A DNA stretch of 64,000 bases. Origin: an uncultured Porphyromonadaceae bacterium (lineage in GTDB: Bacteria; Bacteroidota; Bacteroidia; Bacteroidales; Muribaculaceae). Position numbers and translations under genes: made by a program. The stretch covers positions 21,357-85,356 of the forward strand of contig CAOKFI010000008.1 in NCBI GenBank assembly GCA_948467675.1, written 5' to 3'. Positions 9,963 through 17,693 of the stretch are shown one piece after another. Positions within the stretch are counted from its first letter, which is position 1; each line of letters opens with the position of its first letter. The notes under the pieces are model-generated. The model ran no database searches and was not told the DNA's origin. It saw nothing but the letters and a program-made list of their open reading frames with translations.

Positions 9963-10733
9963 ATGGCTACTGATAAGACCCAAAACGAACAATCACTAAG
10001 CGTGGAACAGCGCCTCCGTTCGCTATACGAACTCCAGACATTACTCTCCGAAATAGACCGAATCAAAATCATCCGTGGCGAGTTGCCTCTTGAAGTCAAG
10101 GATTTGGAAGATAATATAGCAGGTCTGCATACACGCGTCGACAACTTCCGTCAGGAAATAGAGGAACTGCGTCAGAAGTCTGTTGCCGAAAAAGAGAAAA
10201 TCGCTGATTCCAAATCCAAGATAGAGCGGTACAAAGAACAGCTCGACAACGTGCGCAACAACCGCGAGTTCGACATTCTTTCCAAAGAAATCGAATTCCA
10301 GACTCTTGAAATCGAATTGAGCGAAAAGCATATCGCAGAATATGCCCGCATAATCGACGCAAAAACAGCCGAGATCGCATCGACTGAAGAATCACTTGTC
10401 GACTGCAACCACATACTCAACGAGAAGAAATCGGAACTTGAGGAAATCGTAAGCGAGACCCGTCAGGACGAAGAACGCATACGCGAGCAGGCCAAAGCAA
10501 TCGAACCGCGCATTGACGCCCGCACGCTGACAGCATTCAAACGCATCCGCAAGAACGCCCGCAACGGTCTCGGCATAGTATACATCCAGCGTAACGCATG
10601 TGGCGGATGTTTCAACCGCATCCCGCCGCAAAAACAGATGGAAATCAAGATGCACAAGAAAATCATCGTGTGCGAATACTGCGGACGCATCATGATAGAT
10701 CCCGAACTCGCCGGAGTAACTGAAGAAGCATAA
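9963..10733 (+). CDS. C4 zinc-ribbon coiled-coil protein (DUF164 type)
   Basis: 256 aa. Residues ~15-185 are heptad-like and highly charged, predicting a long antiparallel coiled coil. The C-terminus carries a four-cysteine zinc ribbon: CGGCFNRIP and CEYCGRIM. Family members are structurally related to flagellar/helicase-associated zf-RING_7 proteins, and their role is not established; nucleic-acid binding is a plausible inference from the fold. It is translated 3 bp after the NIF3-like gene, so the two products are likely made in step. Confidence 0.9.
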   Translation: MATDKTQNEQSLSVEQRLRSLYELQTLLSEIDRIKIIRGELPLEVKDLEDNIAGLHTRVDNFRQEIEELRQKSVAEKEKIADSKSKIERYKEQLDNVRNNREFDILSKEIEFQTLEIELSEKHIAEYARIIDAKTAEIASTEESLVDCNHILNEKKSELEEIVSETRQDEERIREQAKAIEPRIDARTLTAFKRIRKNARNGLGIVYIQRNACGGCFNRIPPQKQMEIKMHKKIIVCEYCGRIMIDPELAGVTEEA

Positions 10734-10766
10734 GACTCTACACAGAGGTTTTCACTATATTCAACA

Positions 10767-11954
10767 ATGAAGCTATTACAGACAAAATTAGCCCGCTATA
10801 CAGCACCTCAGGAAGCAAAGGCTGCCGGAATATATCCATATTTCCGCGCCATATCCAGCGAACAGGATCCTGAAGTGATAATAAATGGCCGCAAGGTACT
10901 CATGTTCGGTTCAAACTGTTATACCGGACTGGTCAACCACCCAAAGATCAAGGAAGCAGCTATCAACGCCATCAAGAAATACGGTACCGGATGCGCCGGA
11001 TCCCCGTTTCTCAACGGCACTCTCGACATCCACAAACAGCTTGAAGCCCGTCTGGCTGAATATGTAGGCAAAGAAGACGCCATGATATATTCGACCGGCT
11101 TCGAAGTCAATCTCGGTGTCGTGTCATGCCTTACCGGACGCGAGGACTATGTAATCTGGGACGAACAGGATCACGCATCCATCATCGAAGGCAAACGGCT
11201 GTCATTTTCCCAGTCACTCAAATACAAGCACAATGATATGGAATCGCTTGAGAAGCAACTCCAGAAATGTGCTCCCGACAAAGTGAAACTGATCGTGACC
11301 GATGGTGTCTTCTCAATGGAAGGAGACGTAGCCAACCTGCCCGAAATCGTACGTCTTGCAAAACAATACGATGCGACAGTCATGGTTGACGAAGCCCATG
11401 GCATAGGCGTATTCGGAAAAGGCGGCCGAGGCACCTGCGACCATTTCGGAGTGACCGACGACGTCGACCTGATCATGGGAACATTCAGCAAATCATTCGC
11501 ATCGCTCGGAGGATTCATAGCCTGCGACAAGGAAATAACCAACTTCCTGCGTCACCACTCGCGCTCCTATATATTCACAGCCAGCATCACCCCGGCATCG
11601 ACAGCTGCAGCCAACGCTGCGCTCGACATAATGGAAAGCGAGCCCGAACGTCAGGAACACCTGTGGGAGCTTACCAATTATGCCCTCGAAGGATTCCGCA
11701 ACATGGGATGTGAGATCGGCAACACATCCACACCTATCATCCCGCTGTTTATACGCGACAATTTCAAGACATTCGCCATCACACGCGATCTGCTTGAGGA
11801 AGGTATATTCGTGAATCCCGTAGTCTCTCCGGCGGTAGCTCCGCACGATACATTGATCCGGTTCTCTCTGATGGCAACCCATACCAAAGACCAGGTGACC
11901 ACAGCGCTTGAGAAAATACAGAAAGTATTCCGCGCCCACAATATCGTACCCTGA
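10767..11954 (+). CDS. spt: serine palmitoyltransferase
   Basis: 395 aa PLP-dependent alpha-oxoamine synthase that condenses L-serine with a fatty acyl-CoA to 3-ketosphinganine, the first step of Bacteroidetes sphingolipid synthesis. Visible residues are VDEAHG (D208, H211, PLP ring contacts) and GTFSKSFASLGGF with the Schiff-base lysine K242. Close relatives are 2-amino-3-ketobutyrate CoA ligase and 8-amino-7-oxononanoate synthase. The N-terminus (KLLQTKLARYTAPQEAKAAG) and the QDHASIIEGKRLSFS segment resemble bacterial SPT. The remaining sphingolipid genes are not in the window. Confidence 0.88.
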   Translation: MKLLQTKLARYTAPQEAKAAGIYPYFRAISSEQDPEVIINGRKVLMFGSNCYTGLVNHPKIKEAAINAIKKYGTGCAGSPFLNGTLDIHKQLEARLAEYVGKEDAMIYSTGFEVNLGVVSCLTGREDYVIWDEQDHASIIEGKRLSFSQSLKYKHNDMESLEKQLQKCAPDKVKLIVTDGVFSMEGDVANLPEIVRLAKQYDATVMVDEAHGIGVFGKGGRGTCDHFGVTDDVDLIMGTFSKSFASLGGFIACDKEITNFLRHHSRSYIFTASITPASTAAANAALDIMESEPERQEHLWELTNYALEGFRNMGCEIGNTSTPIIPLFIRDNFKTFAITRDLLEEGIFVNPVVSPAVAPHDTLIRFSLMATHTKDQVTTALEKIQKVFRAHNIVP

Positions 11955-11980
11955 GATACCATAACCTCGATCATATATGC

Positions 11981-12009
11981 AAGAGGAGAACCCGTCGGGT
12001 TCTCCTCTT
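11981..12009. terminator. bidirectional hairpin between convergent genes
   Basis: Perfect 13-bp stem (11981-11993 with 11997-12009, arm AAGAGGAGAACCC) and a 3-nt loop. It lies 26 bp after spt and 10 bp after the end of the opposing gene. T-runs are weak on both sides. Confidence 0.8.
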
Positions 12010-12019
12010 GTCGTGTTAT

Positions 12020-12427
12020 TCAATAAGTAACCACCAGCGGCAGATCTTTGGCCTGGGCAATCATTCTTTCGAGCTCACCTACTGACGGAACCCTGTTGCA
12101 CAGATTACGCTGGTCATTTACCTCAACGAGCCTTGGCTGGAGATTGGCAGCGACACGATGACGGAATTCCTTGACCGTATCCACTCCTGCAGCTTCAAGC
12201 AGTTCGGCGAACTGTCCGGCCACACCTTTGATACGGAACAGATCCGCATGATTGGTCCACTTCAGAATCAGTTTATAGCTGATTCCGGTTTCGGCACTAA
12301 GCGCCTCACGTCCTTTTACGGTAGCGCATTTCTCAAGCAAAGCCTCGGTAGTTCCAATACCCGCAGCAGCCAGTTTATCAGCATAAACCTGTCCGACACC
12401 TTCTATTTCTGCAATTTTGTACGACAT
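12020..12427 (-). CDS. DUF4332 helix-hairpin-helix protein
   Basis: 135 aa. It begins with a helix-hairpin-helix-like segment (IEGVGQVYADKLAAAGIGTTEALL), and a second one follows (IKGVAGQFAELLEAAGVDTVKEF), the two-repeat layout of DUF4332. These hairpins resemble DNA-binding HhH motifs of polymerase and ligase accessory domains, but no catalytic domain is present. Function is unknown; non-specific DNA binding is a reasonable guess. It faces spt convergently and the Fur-type gene divergently, with 232 bp to the latter. Confidence 0.85.
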   Translation of the reverse strand: MSYKIAEIEGVGQVYADKLAAAGIGTTEALLEKCATVKGREALSAETGISYKLILKWTNHADLFRIKGVAGQFAELLEAAGVDTVKEFRHRVAANLQPRLVEVNDQRNLCNRVPSVGELERMIAQAKDLPLVVTY

Positions 12428-12594
12428 AGTAATTATTTGTTGGTCATCTTATATGATAACACTGCCATATATATGCATGTTCATTCACATTGCAGGCGAA
12501 TCATGACCGGAATCCGGATATGACGATACCGGACACCAGAGGTAACGGCTCAGCCATGTTTTTGTTAAATTAATATAACAACAGATCTTTAATT

Positions 12595-12652
12595 TTGTCA
12601 AATCAAATATTAATTCTAAATTTGTACTCAATACAAATAAGTATTAAATTTA
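12595..12652 (+). promoter_or_regulatory. promoter of the Fur/PerR gene with overlapping dyad operator
   Basis: TTG at 12595-12597, 19 nt, then TAAATTTG at 12617-12624 is a near-ideal Bacteroidetes promoter. The -7 box is the left arm of an imperfect dyad: TAAATTTGTACT at 12617-12628 and AGTATTAAATTTA at 12640-12652. AT-rich dyads of this kind fit Fur/PerR boxes, so the repressor probably controls itself. Confidence 0.65.
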
Positions 12653-12659
12653 ATTATAG

Positions 12660-13091
12660 ATGACCGTAACAGTTCCTGACATAACCTCGCACCTGGCTGC
12701 CCACGGCATACGTCCGTCGGCCCAACGGATAGCAATCATGCGTTATCTTATGGAAAACCGCGTGCATCCGACGGCCGATATGATATACAATGATCTTATC
12801 GCCGACAACCCGACCCTCTCCAGAACCACGGTCTATAATACACTCTGGCTATTTGCCGACAACCATGCGGTATCGGCACTGACAATAGATCGCACCAACA
12901 CTCATTTCGACTATTCGGAAAAGCCCCACGCCCACTTTCTGTGCCGGTGTTGCGGAAAAATATTCGATGTGCCTGCCATTATCAGCCCCATTGTGCAGTC
13001 ATCGGCGGAACACGCCAAACTCCATGTGGAGCACATGGACATCCACTATACAGGTCTCTGCAACGACTGTCACAGCATCAGACAAAACTAA
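12660..13091 (+). CDS. Fur-family metalloregulator, PerR-like
   Basis: 143 aa. Residues ~1-80 are the winged-helix DNA-binding domain (RPSAQRIAIMRYLMENRVHPTAD, TLSRTTVYNTL). The C-terminal half holds the metal/dimer domain with two structural CxxC pairs (CRCCGK and CNDCHS) and His-rich metal ligands (HAHFLC, HVEHMDIHYTG). Family members sense Fe, Zn, Mn or peroxide. The immediately following rubrerythrin, 45 bp away, argues for a PerR-type peroxide sensor. It probably represses its own promoter and the rubrerythrin. Confidence 0.88.
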   Translation: MTVTVPDITSHLAAHGIRPSAQRIAIMRYLMENRVHPTADMIYNDLIADNPTLSRTTVYNTLWLFADNHAVSALTIDRTNTHFDYSEKPHAHFLCRCCGKIFDVPAIISPIVQSSAEHAKLHVEHMDIHYTGLCNDCHSIRQN

Positions 13092-13136
13092 TCGATCCCA
13101 ACTAATAGATTCGTATAACACTTAAACAAAATCATT

Positions 13137-13688
13137 ATGGCAAAGAAATTCATTTGCGTAGTATGCGGTTACGTTCACGAAGGTGATTCAGCTCCCGAAA
13201 AGTGCCCGATATGCGGCGCTCCTGCAAGCAAATTCAAAGAACTCGATGAAAGCGCCGAGTTAAACTTCGTCACCGAACACGAGATCGGTGTAGCCAAAGG
13301 CTGCGACGAAGAGATGATCAAGGATCTCCTCGCTCATTTCAACGGTGAATGCGGCGAAGTAGGCATGTATCTGGCCATGTCGCGTCAGGCTGACCGCGAA
13401 GGCTATCCTGAAGTTGCCGAGGCTTTCAAGCGCTATGCTTTCGAAGAAGCTGAACACGCAGCCAAATTTGCCGAACTCCTTGGCGAATGCGTATGGGACA
13501 CCAAGACAAATCTTGAGAAACGCATGGCTGCCGAAGCTGGTGCCAACGCCGACAAGATGCGCATTGCAAAACGCGCCAAAGAGCTCAACCTCGACGCCAT
13601 CCACGATACCGTACACGAAATGGCTAAAGACGAAGCCCGCCATGGCCAGGGATTCCAGGGTCTTTACAACCGTTTCTTCAAAAAGTAA
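13137..13688 (+). CDS. rbr: reverse rubrerythrin (N-terminal rubredoxin, C-terminal ferritin-like)
   Basis: 183 aa. The rubredoxin-like domain comes first ([23 protein letters not shown], Cys-x2-Cys pairs), followed by a four-helix ferritin-like diiron domain from residue ~55 ([42 protein letters not shown]). Classical rubrerythrins have the opposite order. The enzyme reduces hydrogen peroxide to water in anaerobes, taking electrons through the rubredoxin Fe. Its gene ends in a strong terminator and lies beside the PerR-like gene. Confidence 0.92.
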   Translation: MAKKFICVVCGYVHEGDSAPEKCPICGAPASKFKELDESAELNFVTEHEIGVAKGCDEEMIKDLLAHFNGECGEVGMYLAMSRQADREGYPEVAEAFKRYAFEEAEHAAKFAELLGECVWDTKTNLEKRMAAEAGANADKMRIAKRAKELNLDAIHDTVHEMAKDEARHGQGFQGLYNRFFKK

Positions 13689-13711
13689 TCCATAACTTCT
13701 GCTGAAACAGA

Positions 13712-13747
13712 AAGCGTGACAGAATCTTCTGCCACGCTTATTTTTTT
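13712..13747 (+). terminator. intrinsic terminator after rubrerythrin
   Basis: 13-bp stem with one mismatch (13712-13724 with 13727-13739, outer arm AAGCGTG), then ATTTTTTTA. It lies 23 bp after the stop and also faces the end of fmt. Confidence 0.88.
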
Positions 13748-13768
13748 ATCTCCGAAAGCGGTATATTC

Positions 13769-14710
13769 CTATTTGACGCCGCGGAGATAGGCATCCGCAG
13801 GCATCCGCTTTTTTCCTGCAGGCTGGACATCGCCGAGCAGCAGCCAGCCGTCGGCACACCGCACATGCAGCTTGTTTCCGGATATATTCACAGTGCCAGG
13901 TGCAGCATCCAGCTCCAATGAATCGTGGCGCACGTCGAAGATTTTCATCACCACTGGATCACCGTCGCCTACGGCGAGTTCTGCCCATGCCGCCGGATAA
14001 GGCGAAAGACCACGCACGAGATTACGTACCGATTCCGCTGTCAGCGACCAGTCTATCCGGCATATATCCTTGAATATCTTCGGAGCCTGAGTCACTCCGC
14101 CCTCGCCCATCAGTTCAGACTGAGGCATTGGCATAAGATCGCCAGCCACAATATGGGCTATAGTATCAGCCGTAACTTCCGCACCAAGTTGCATAAGGCG
14201 GTCATGAACCGAGCCTACATTTTCATCGTCGCCGATCGGTATGCGCACCTGCTGAAGCACGTCTCCGGTATCAATCTCATGGCTGAGCATAAACGTAGTC
14301 ACGCCGGTCTCCTTGTCACCGTTGATCACAGCCCAGTTGATCGGAGCGGCACCGCGGTAACGCGGCAACAGCGACGCATGCAGATTGAATGTACCTAAAC
14401 GCGGCATAGCCCACACTACCTCAGGCAGCATACGGAATGCAATCACCACAAACAGATCGGCTTCAAGAGCGCGCAGTTCGTCGATAAACTCCGGCGACCT
14501 GAGCTTTTCAGGCTGCATCAGATGCAGACCATGCGCAACAGCATACTGCTTTACCGCCGACTGCAACAGCTTGTGACCGCGGCCGGCCGGCTTGTCAGGA
14601 GCCGTGACCACACCTACCACATTGTATCCGTCGCGTATTATCCTGTCGAGCGATGCCACCGCAAACTCGGGAGTACCGAGAAACACGATCTTAAGTTCTT
14701 CTTTTTTCAT
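13769..14710 (-). CDS. fmt: methionyl-tRNA formyltransferase
   Basis: 313 aa, the full family length. It formylates Met-tRNAi using 10-formyl-THF. The N-terminal formyltransferase domain shows FLGTPEFAVASLDRI, the catalytic-loop sequence SLLPRYRGAAPINWAVING and ETGVTTFMLSHEIDTGD. The C-terminal OB-fold tRNA-binding domain covers ~205-313. The gene follows the pseudouridine synthase gene by 3 bp, so they form a translation-linked operon. Confidence 0.97.
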   Translation of the reverse strand: MKKEELKIVFLGTPEFAVASLDRIIRDGYNVVGVVTAPDKPAGRGHKLLQSAVKQYAVAHGLHLMQPEKLRSPEFIDELRALEADLFVVIAFRMLPEVVWAMPRLGTFNLHASLLPRYRGAAPINWAVINGDKETGVTTFMLSHEIDTGDVLQQVRIPIGDDENVGSVHDRLMQLGAEVTADTIAHIVAGDLMPMPQSELMGEGGVTQAPKIFKDICRIDWSLTAESVRNLVRGLSPYPAAWAELAVGDGDPVVMKIFDVRHDSLELDAAPGTVNISGNKLHVRCADGWLLLGDVQPAGKKRMPADAYLRGVK

Positions 14711-14713
14711 CGT

Positions 14714-15400
14714 TCACTTCGAATTATTGACTGATTCTTCGAGAGCATGCCACAGCGGATCATCCGGAACCGGCGCTGTAAGCGATATCGTCTTTCCAGA
14801 CACCGGATGAACAAACTCTATATGACGCGCCATCAGCGAAATACTTCCATCCGGATTTGAACGTTTGTCGCCATACTTCAGATCACCTTTTACCGGACAT
14901 CCGATCGACGACAGCTGCACACGTATCTGGTGTTTGCGGCCGGTCATCAGGTTTACCTCCAGAAGATGATACCGCTCGCCTGAAGCGATATGACGGTATG
15001 CCAGTCTCGACTCCTTGGCTCCGGCCTTCGGAGATAGAGATGCATAGCTTTTGTTGTTTCGCTCCACGGTCGTGATCCAATGCGTAAGTTCGGCTTGCTG
15101 CTGCGGCGGAAGATTACGGGTAATGGCCCAATAGGTCTTGTGCACCTCTCCGTTACGGAACATGTCGTTAAGACGCGACAACGCTTTTGAGGTCTTGGCA
15201 AATACCACCAGACCGCCTACAGGACGGTCGAGACGGTGCACGACTCCGCAGAATACATTTCCGGGCTTGGCGTACTTCTCCTTAATCCAGGCCTTGACAG
15301 TCTCGACAAGCGGAGTATCTCCGGTCTTGTCGCCCTGTACGATCTCGCCTGGAGCCTTGTTCACCACTATAATATGATTATCCTCGTAGAGTACTTCCAT
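14714..15400 (-). CDS. RluA-family pseudouridine synthase
   Basis: 228 aa. It has the RluA catalytic motif HRLDRPVGG, with D58 as nucleophile, and the downstream LVVFAKTSKA and TGRKHQIRVQLSS segments. There is no S4 domain, and it is short, as in RluA/TruC-like members, so it probably modifies rRNA or tRNA uridine; the target site cannot be read from the sequence. It is upstream of fmt in the same operon. Confidence 0.92.
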   Translation of the reverse strand: MEVLYEDNHIIVVNKAPGEIVQGDKTGDTPLVETVKAWIKEKYAKPGNVFCGVVHRLDRPVGGLVVFAKTSKALSRLNDMFRNGEVHKTYWAITRNLPPQQQAELTHWITTVERNNKSYASLSPKAGAKESRLAYRHIASGERYHLLEVNLMTGRKHQIRVQLSSIGCPVKGDLKYGDKRSNPDGSISLMARHIEFVHPVSGKTISLTAPVPDDPLWHALEESVNNSK

Positions 15401-15423
15401 CAGTTGCTTTTCAATTAATACGG

Positions 15424-15431
15424 CAAAGGTA
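15424..15431 (-). promoter_or_regulatory. -7 box for the pseudouridine synthase/fmt operon
   Basis: On the minus strand this reads TACCTTTG, matching TAnnTTTG, 24 nt before the start. No clear -33 TTG is present. Confidence 0.45.
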
Positions 15432-15454
15432 CTGAAAATTCACCTAAACTCCTT

Positions 15455-15928
15455 TCATATCTGTTTGCGCAGATATATCATATCACACAGCAACACACCC
15501 TCCTCCACTATCGGATGATCGTAATTGGCTGTAAAGAATCCTGATACGCGGTGTGATATTCCGAAGCCGCAACTGCGATAAAAAGCGACTGTCGACGGAG
15601 TTTCGCCGGTTCCGACCTGCAACATGGCAAATCCGTCAGCACGGCATATCGTCTCAACAAACTTCACCATCTTGTGCCCGTAGCCCAGCCCCCTGTAAGG
15701 TACGTCGACAGCAATATTCTTGATTTCCGCCAATCCATCGTCCTCGTCAGTAACAACACATACTGCCATTACAGCATGTCGACTGTCAGTCATCACGAAC
15801 AACCGTCCGCGGTCGATATATTTTTCCACCATATCCTCCTGTTCATCCGCCATAAGCAGAAGAGGCATATAATCTCTTTTACCGATCATGATCTCGGTGA
15901 TCTCTGCACGCATATTCGTCGCTGACAA
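15455..15928 (-). CDS. GNAT-family N-acetyltransferase
   Basis: 157 aa. The acetyl-CoA binding motif A is visible as IKNIAVDVPYRGLGYGHKMVKFVE (R/Q-x-x-G-x-G/A form), preceded by a beta strand with VMAVCVVTDED. The C-terminal VAFYRSCGFGISHR segment is the usual GNAT motif B. An internal ATG at residue 6 is an alternative start. The substrate is unknown. It has its own promoter facing away from DUF2851. Confidence 0.85.
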   Translation of the reverse strand: MSATNMRAEITEIMIGKRDYMPLLLMADEQEDMVEKYIDRGRLFVMTDSRHAVMAVCVVTDEDDGLAEIKNIAVDVPYRGLGYGHKMVKFVETICRADGFAMLQVGTGETPSTVAFYRSCGFGISHRVSGFFTANYDHPIVEEGVLLCDMIYLRKQI

Positions 15929-15942
15929 TTAGTTTTATTCGC

Positions 15943-15979
15943 CAAAAATAAGAAAAAGACAAAGATTTTCATATCTTTG
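15943..15979. promoter_or_regulatory. divergent -7 boxes for the GNAT gene (-) and DUF2851 (+)
   Basis: Minus strand TATTTTTG at 15943-15950 lies 15 nt before the GNAT start; plus strand TATCTTTG at 15972-15979 lies 30 nt before DUF2851. Both fit the -7 consensus; neither has a clear -33 TTG. Confidence 0.5.
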
Positions 15980-16008
15980 CCTCGATCTGCAACCGATTAT
16001 ATACCGCC

Positions 16009-17289
16009 ATGGAAGAACTGATGCAATATGTCTGGCAGCACAGGCTATGGCCGACAGGCGACATGCGTACTGTCGACGGCCGTCAGGTGCAGGTCATAGA
16101 CCCGGGATTGATCAACCGCGATTCCGGACCGGATTTCTTCAATGCGAAAATCCGGATCGGCGGCGAAATGTGGAGCGGAAATGTAGAGATCCATGTACGC
16201 GCAAGCGACTGGCGGCGGCACAATCACCATCTCGATATGGCATACGACTCGGTCATACTCCATGTAGTAGGCATCGACGATCTGGCAATACGACGCGCCA
16301 ACGGCGAAACCATACCACAACTGCACATGCCATGCGCACCGGATCTTACGTCACGAATAAAGAAGCTGATCGACAATCCACATGACGAACTCGCCTGTGC
16401 ACGCGAGATATCCGGTATCCCGGCGATATATCTTACCGACTGGCTAAGCAGTCTGGCATATCAGCGCCTGTATTCCAAAGTAGAACGGATCCAGGATCTG
16501 CTGCGTCGGTTCAATAACGACTGGGAAGAGGTCTGTTACATCACATTCGCCAGAGCTCTTGGATTCGGCATCAACGGAGATCCGCTGCAACGGCTGGCGA
16601 TGAGTCTGCCGTTACGGTTCATGCGCAAGCACAGCGACTCGCTCACATCGATGGAGGCTCTGCTGTTCGGACAGGCGGGATTTCTCGACTCTGCGCCGAA
16701 AGATGATCCATACACTCGACTTCTCATTGAAGAATACGCATTCCTGTCCAACAAATTCTCACTTAGACAGCCACAGCCTCTGGGTTGGAAAATGTCACGA
16801 ATGCGACCGCTCAATTTCCCGCACCGACGCATAGCGATGCTCGCAGCGGTTATGGAAGGTGGCTTCCGGATGATGAGCGATATCATCGAAGCGGAATCAT
16901 CCGAAGATGCAATGTCGATATTCGACATACCACTTACAGGATACTGGTCAAGCAGATATAACTTCGGGCCTACAGCCGGAAGAACCCTTCCGGCCATCAG
17001 CCACACATCGGCCGGAATCATGGTTATCAATGTCGTTATCCCGCTACTATATGCCTACGGGCTGGCCTATGACAACCGCAGCATGTGCGATCTCGCTATA
17101 AATATGCTGCATCAGTTGCCTCCAGAGCGAAACTCGATAGTAAAATTATTCACTGGATCCGGTGTCCAGTGCAAGGACGCTTTTACATCGCAGGCTCTAA
17201 TCGAATTGCGCCACAGCTACTGTGAAACCCGCAAGTGCCTGTATTGCCGACTCGGACATCGTATGCTGTCGGCCAAAGTCAGACCCTGA
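16009..17289 (+). CDS. DUF2851 family protein
   Basis: 426 aa cytoplasmic protein. The N-terminus matches the Bacteroidetes-specific DUF2851 family: YVWQHRLW..., VIDPGLINRDSGPDFFNAKI and GNVEIHVRASDWRRHNHHLD. The conserved Asp/Glu/Lys-like arrangement in this segment resembles a PD-(D/E)XK nuclease core, but no activity is known to me for the family. The C-terminus has a cysteine-bearing stretch (CETRKCLYCRLG) that may bind metal. It is followed 15 bp later by a YraN-type protein, another nuclease-fold family. Confidence 0.88.
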   Translation: MEELMQYVWQHRLWPTGDMRTVDGRQVQVIDPGLINRDSGPDFFNAKIRIGGEMWSGNVEIHVRASDWRRHNHHLDMAYDSVILHVVGIDDLAIRRANGETIPQLHMPCAPDLTSRIKKLIDNPHDELACAREISGIPAIYLTDWLSSLAYQRLYSKVERIQDLLRRFNNDWEEVCYITFARALGFGINGDPLQRLAMSLPLRFMRKHSDSLTSMEALLFGQAGFLDSAPKDDPYTRLLIEEYAFLSNKFSLRQPQPLGWKMSRMRPLNFPHRRIAMLAAVMEGGFRMMSDIIEAESSEDAMSIFDIPLTGYWSSRYNFGPTAGRTLPAISHTSAGIMVINVVIPLLYAYGLAYDNRSMCDLAINMLHQLPPERNSIVKLFTGSGVQCKDAFTSQALIELRHSYCETRKCLYCRLGHRMLSAKVRP

Positions 17290-17304
17290 CACAACCTCCG
17301 ACTT

Positions 17305-17676
17305 ATGCCACGCAAAAATCAGATAGGACAATGGGGCGAGAATCTGGCATGCGACATGCTCATCGCTAAAGGCTATTCCATAATAGGCCGCAATATCCGT
17401 ATAGCTCATGTTGAGGTCGATATTATGGCCATGACCGGCAACCGCGTAGCCGTAGTCGAGGTAAAAACCCGTCAGGACGGTGACTTCGACCCTACGTTTG
17501 CCATGACCACCGACAAGATCCGCCGTTTAGCAAGAGCGGGAGCCGCATACGTATGTATGAACAGGCTCCCGCATGAGATTCAGATCGATCTTGTCACCGT
17601 GGTAGGTTCTCCGGAATCAGGTCATACCGTAACACATTATCCGGATCATTACCTCCCGCCGGCAAAACGGCGCTGA
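17305..17676 (+). CDS. YraN family (UPF0102) nuclease-fold protein
   Basis: 123 aa, the usual length. It has the family signature GENLACDMLIAKGYSIIGRNIRIAHVEVDIMA followed by VAVVEVKTR, i.e. the E...D...ExK residues of a PD-(D/E)XK fold. Function is unproven; predicted Holliday-junction-resolvase-like. It is co-directional with DUF2851 and convergent with the subtilase gene, 17 bp from its stop. Confidence 0.93.
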   Translation: MPRKNQIGQWGENLACDMLIAKGYSIIGRNIRIAHVEVDIMAMTGNRVAVVEVKTRQDGDFDPTFAMTTDKIRRLARAGAAYVCMNRLPHEIQIDLVTVVGSPESGHTVTHYPDHYLPPAKRR

Positions 17677-17693
17677 AACGCCATCGGTCATCG

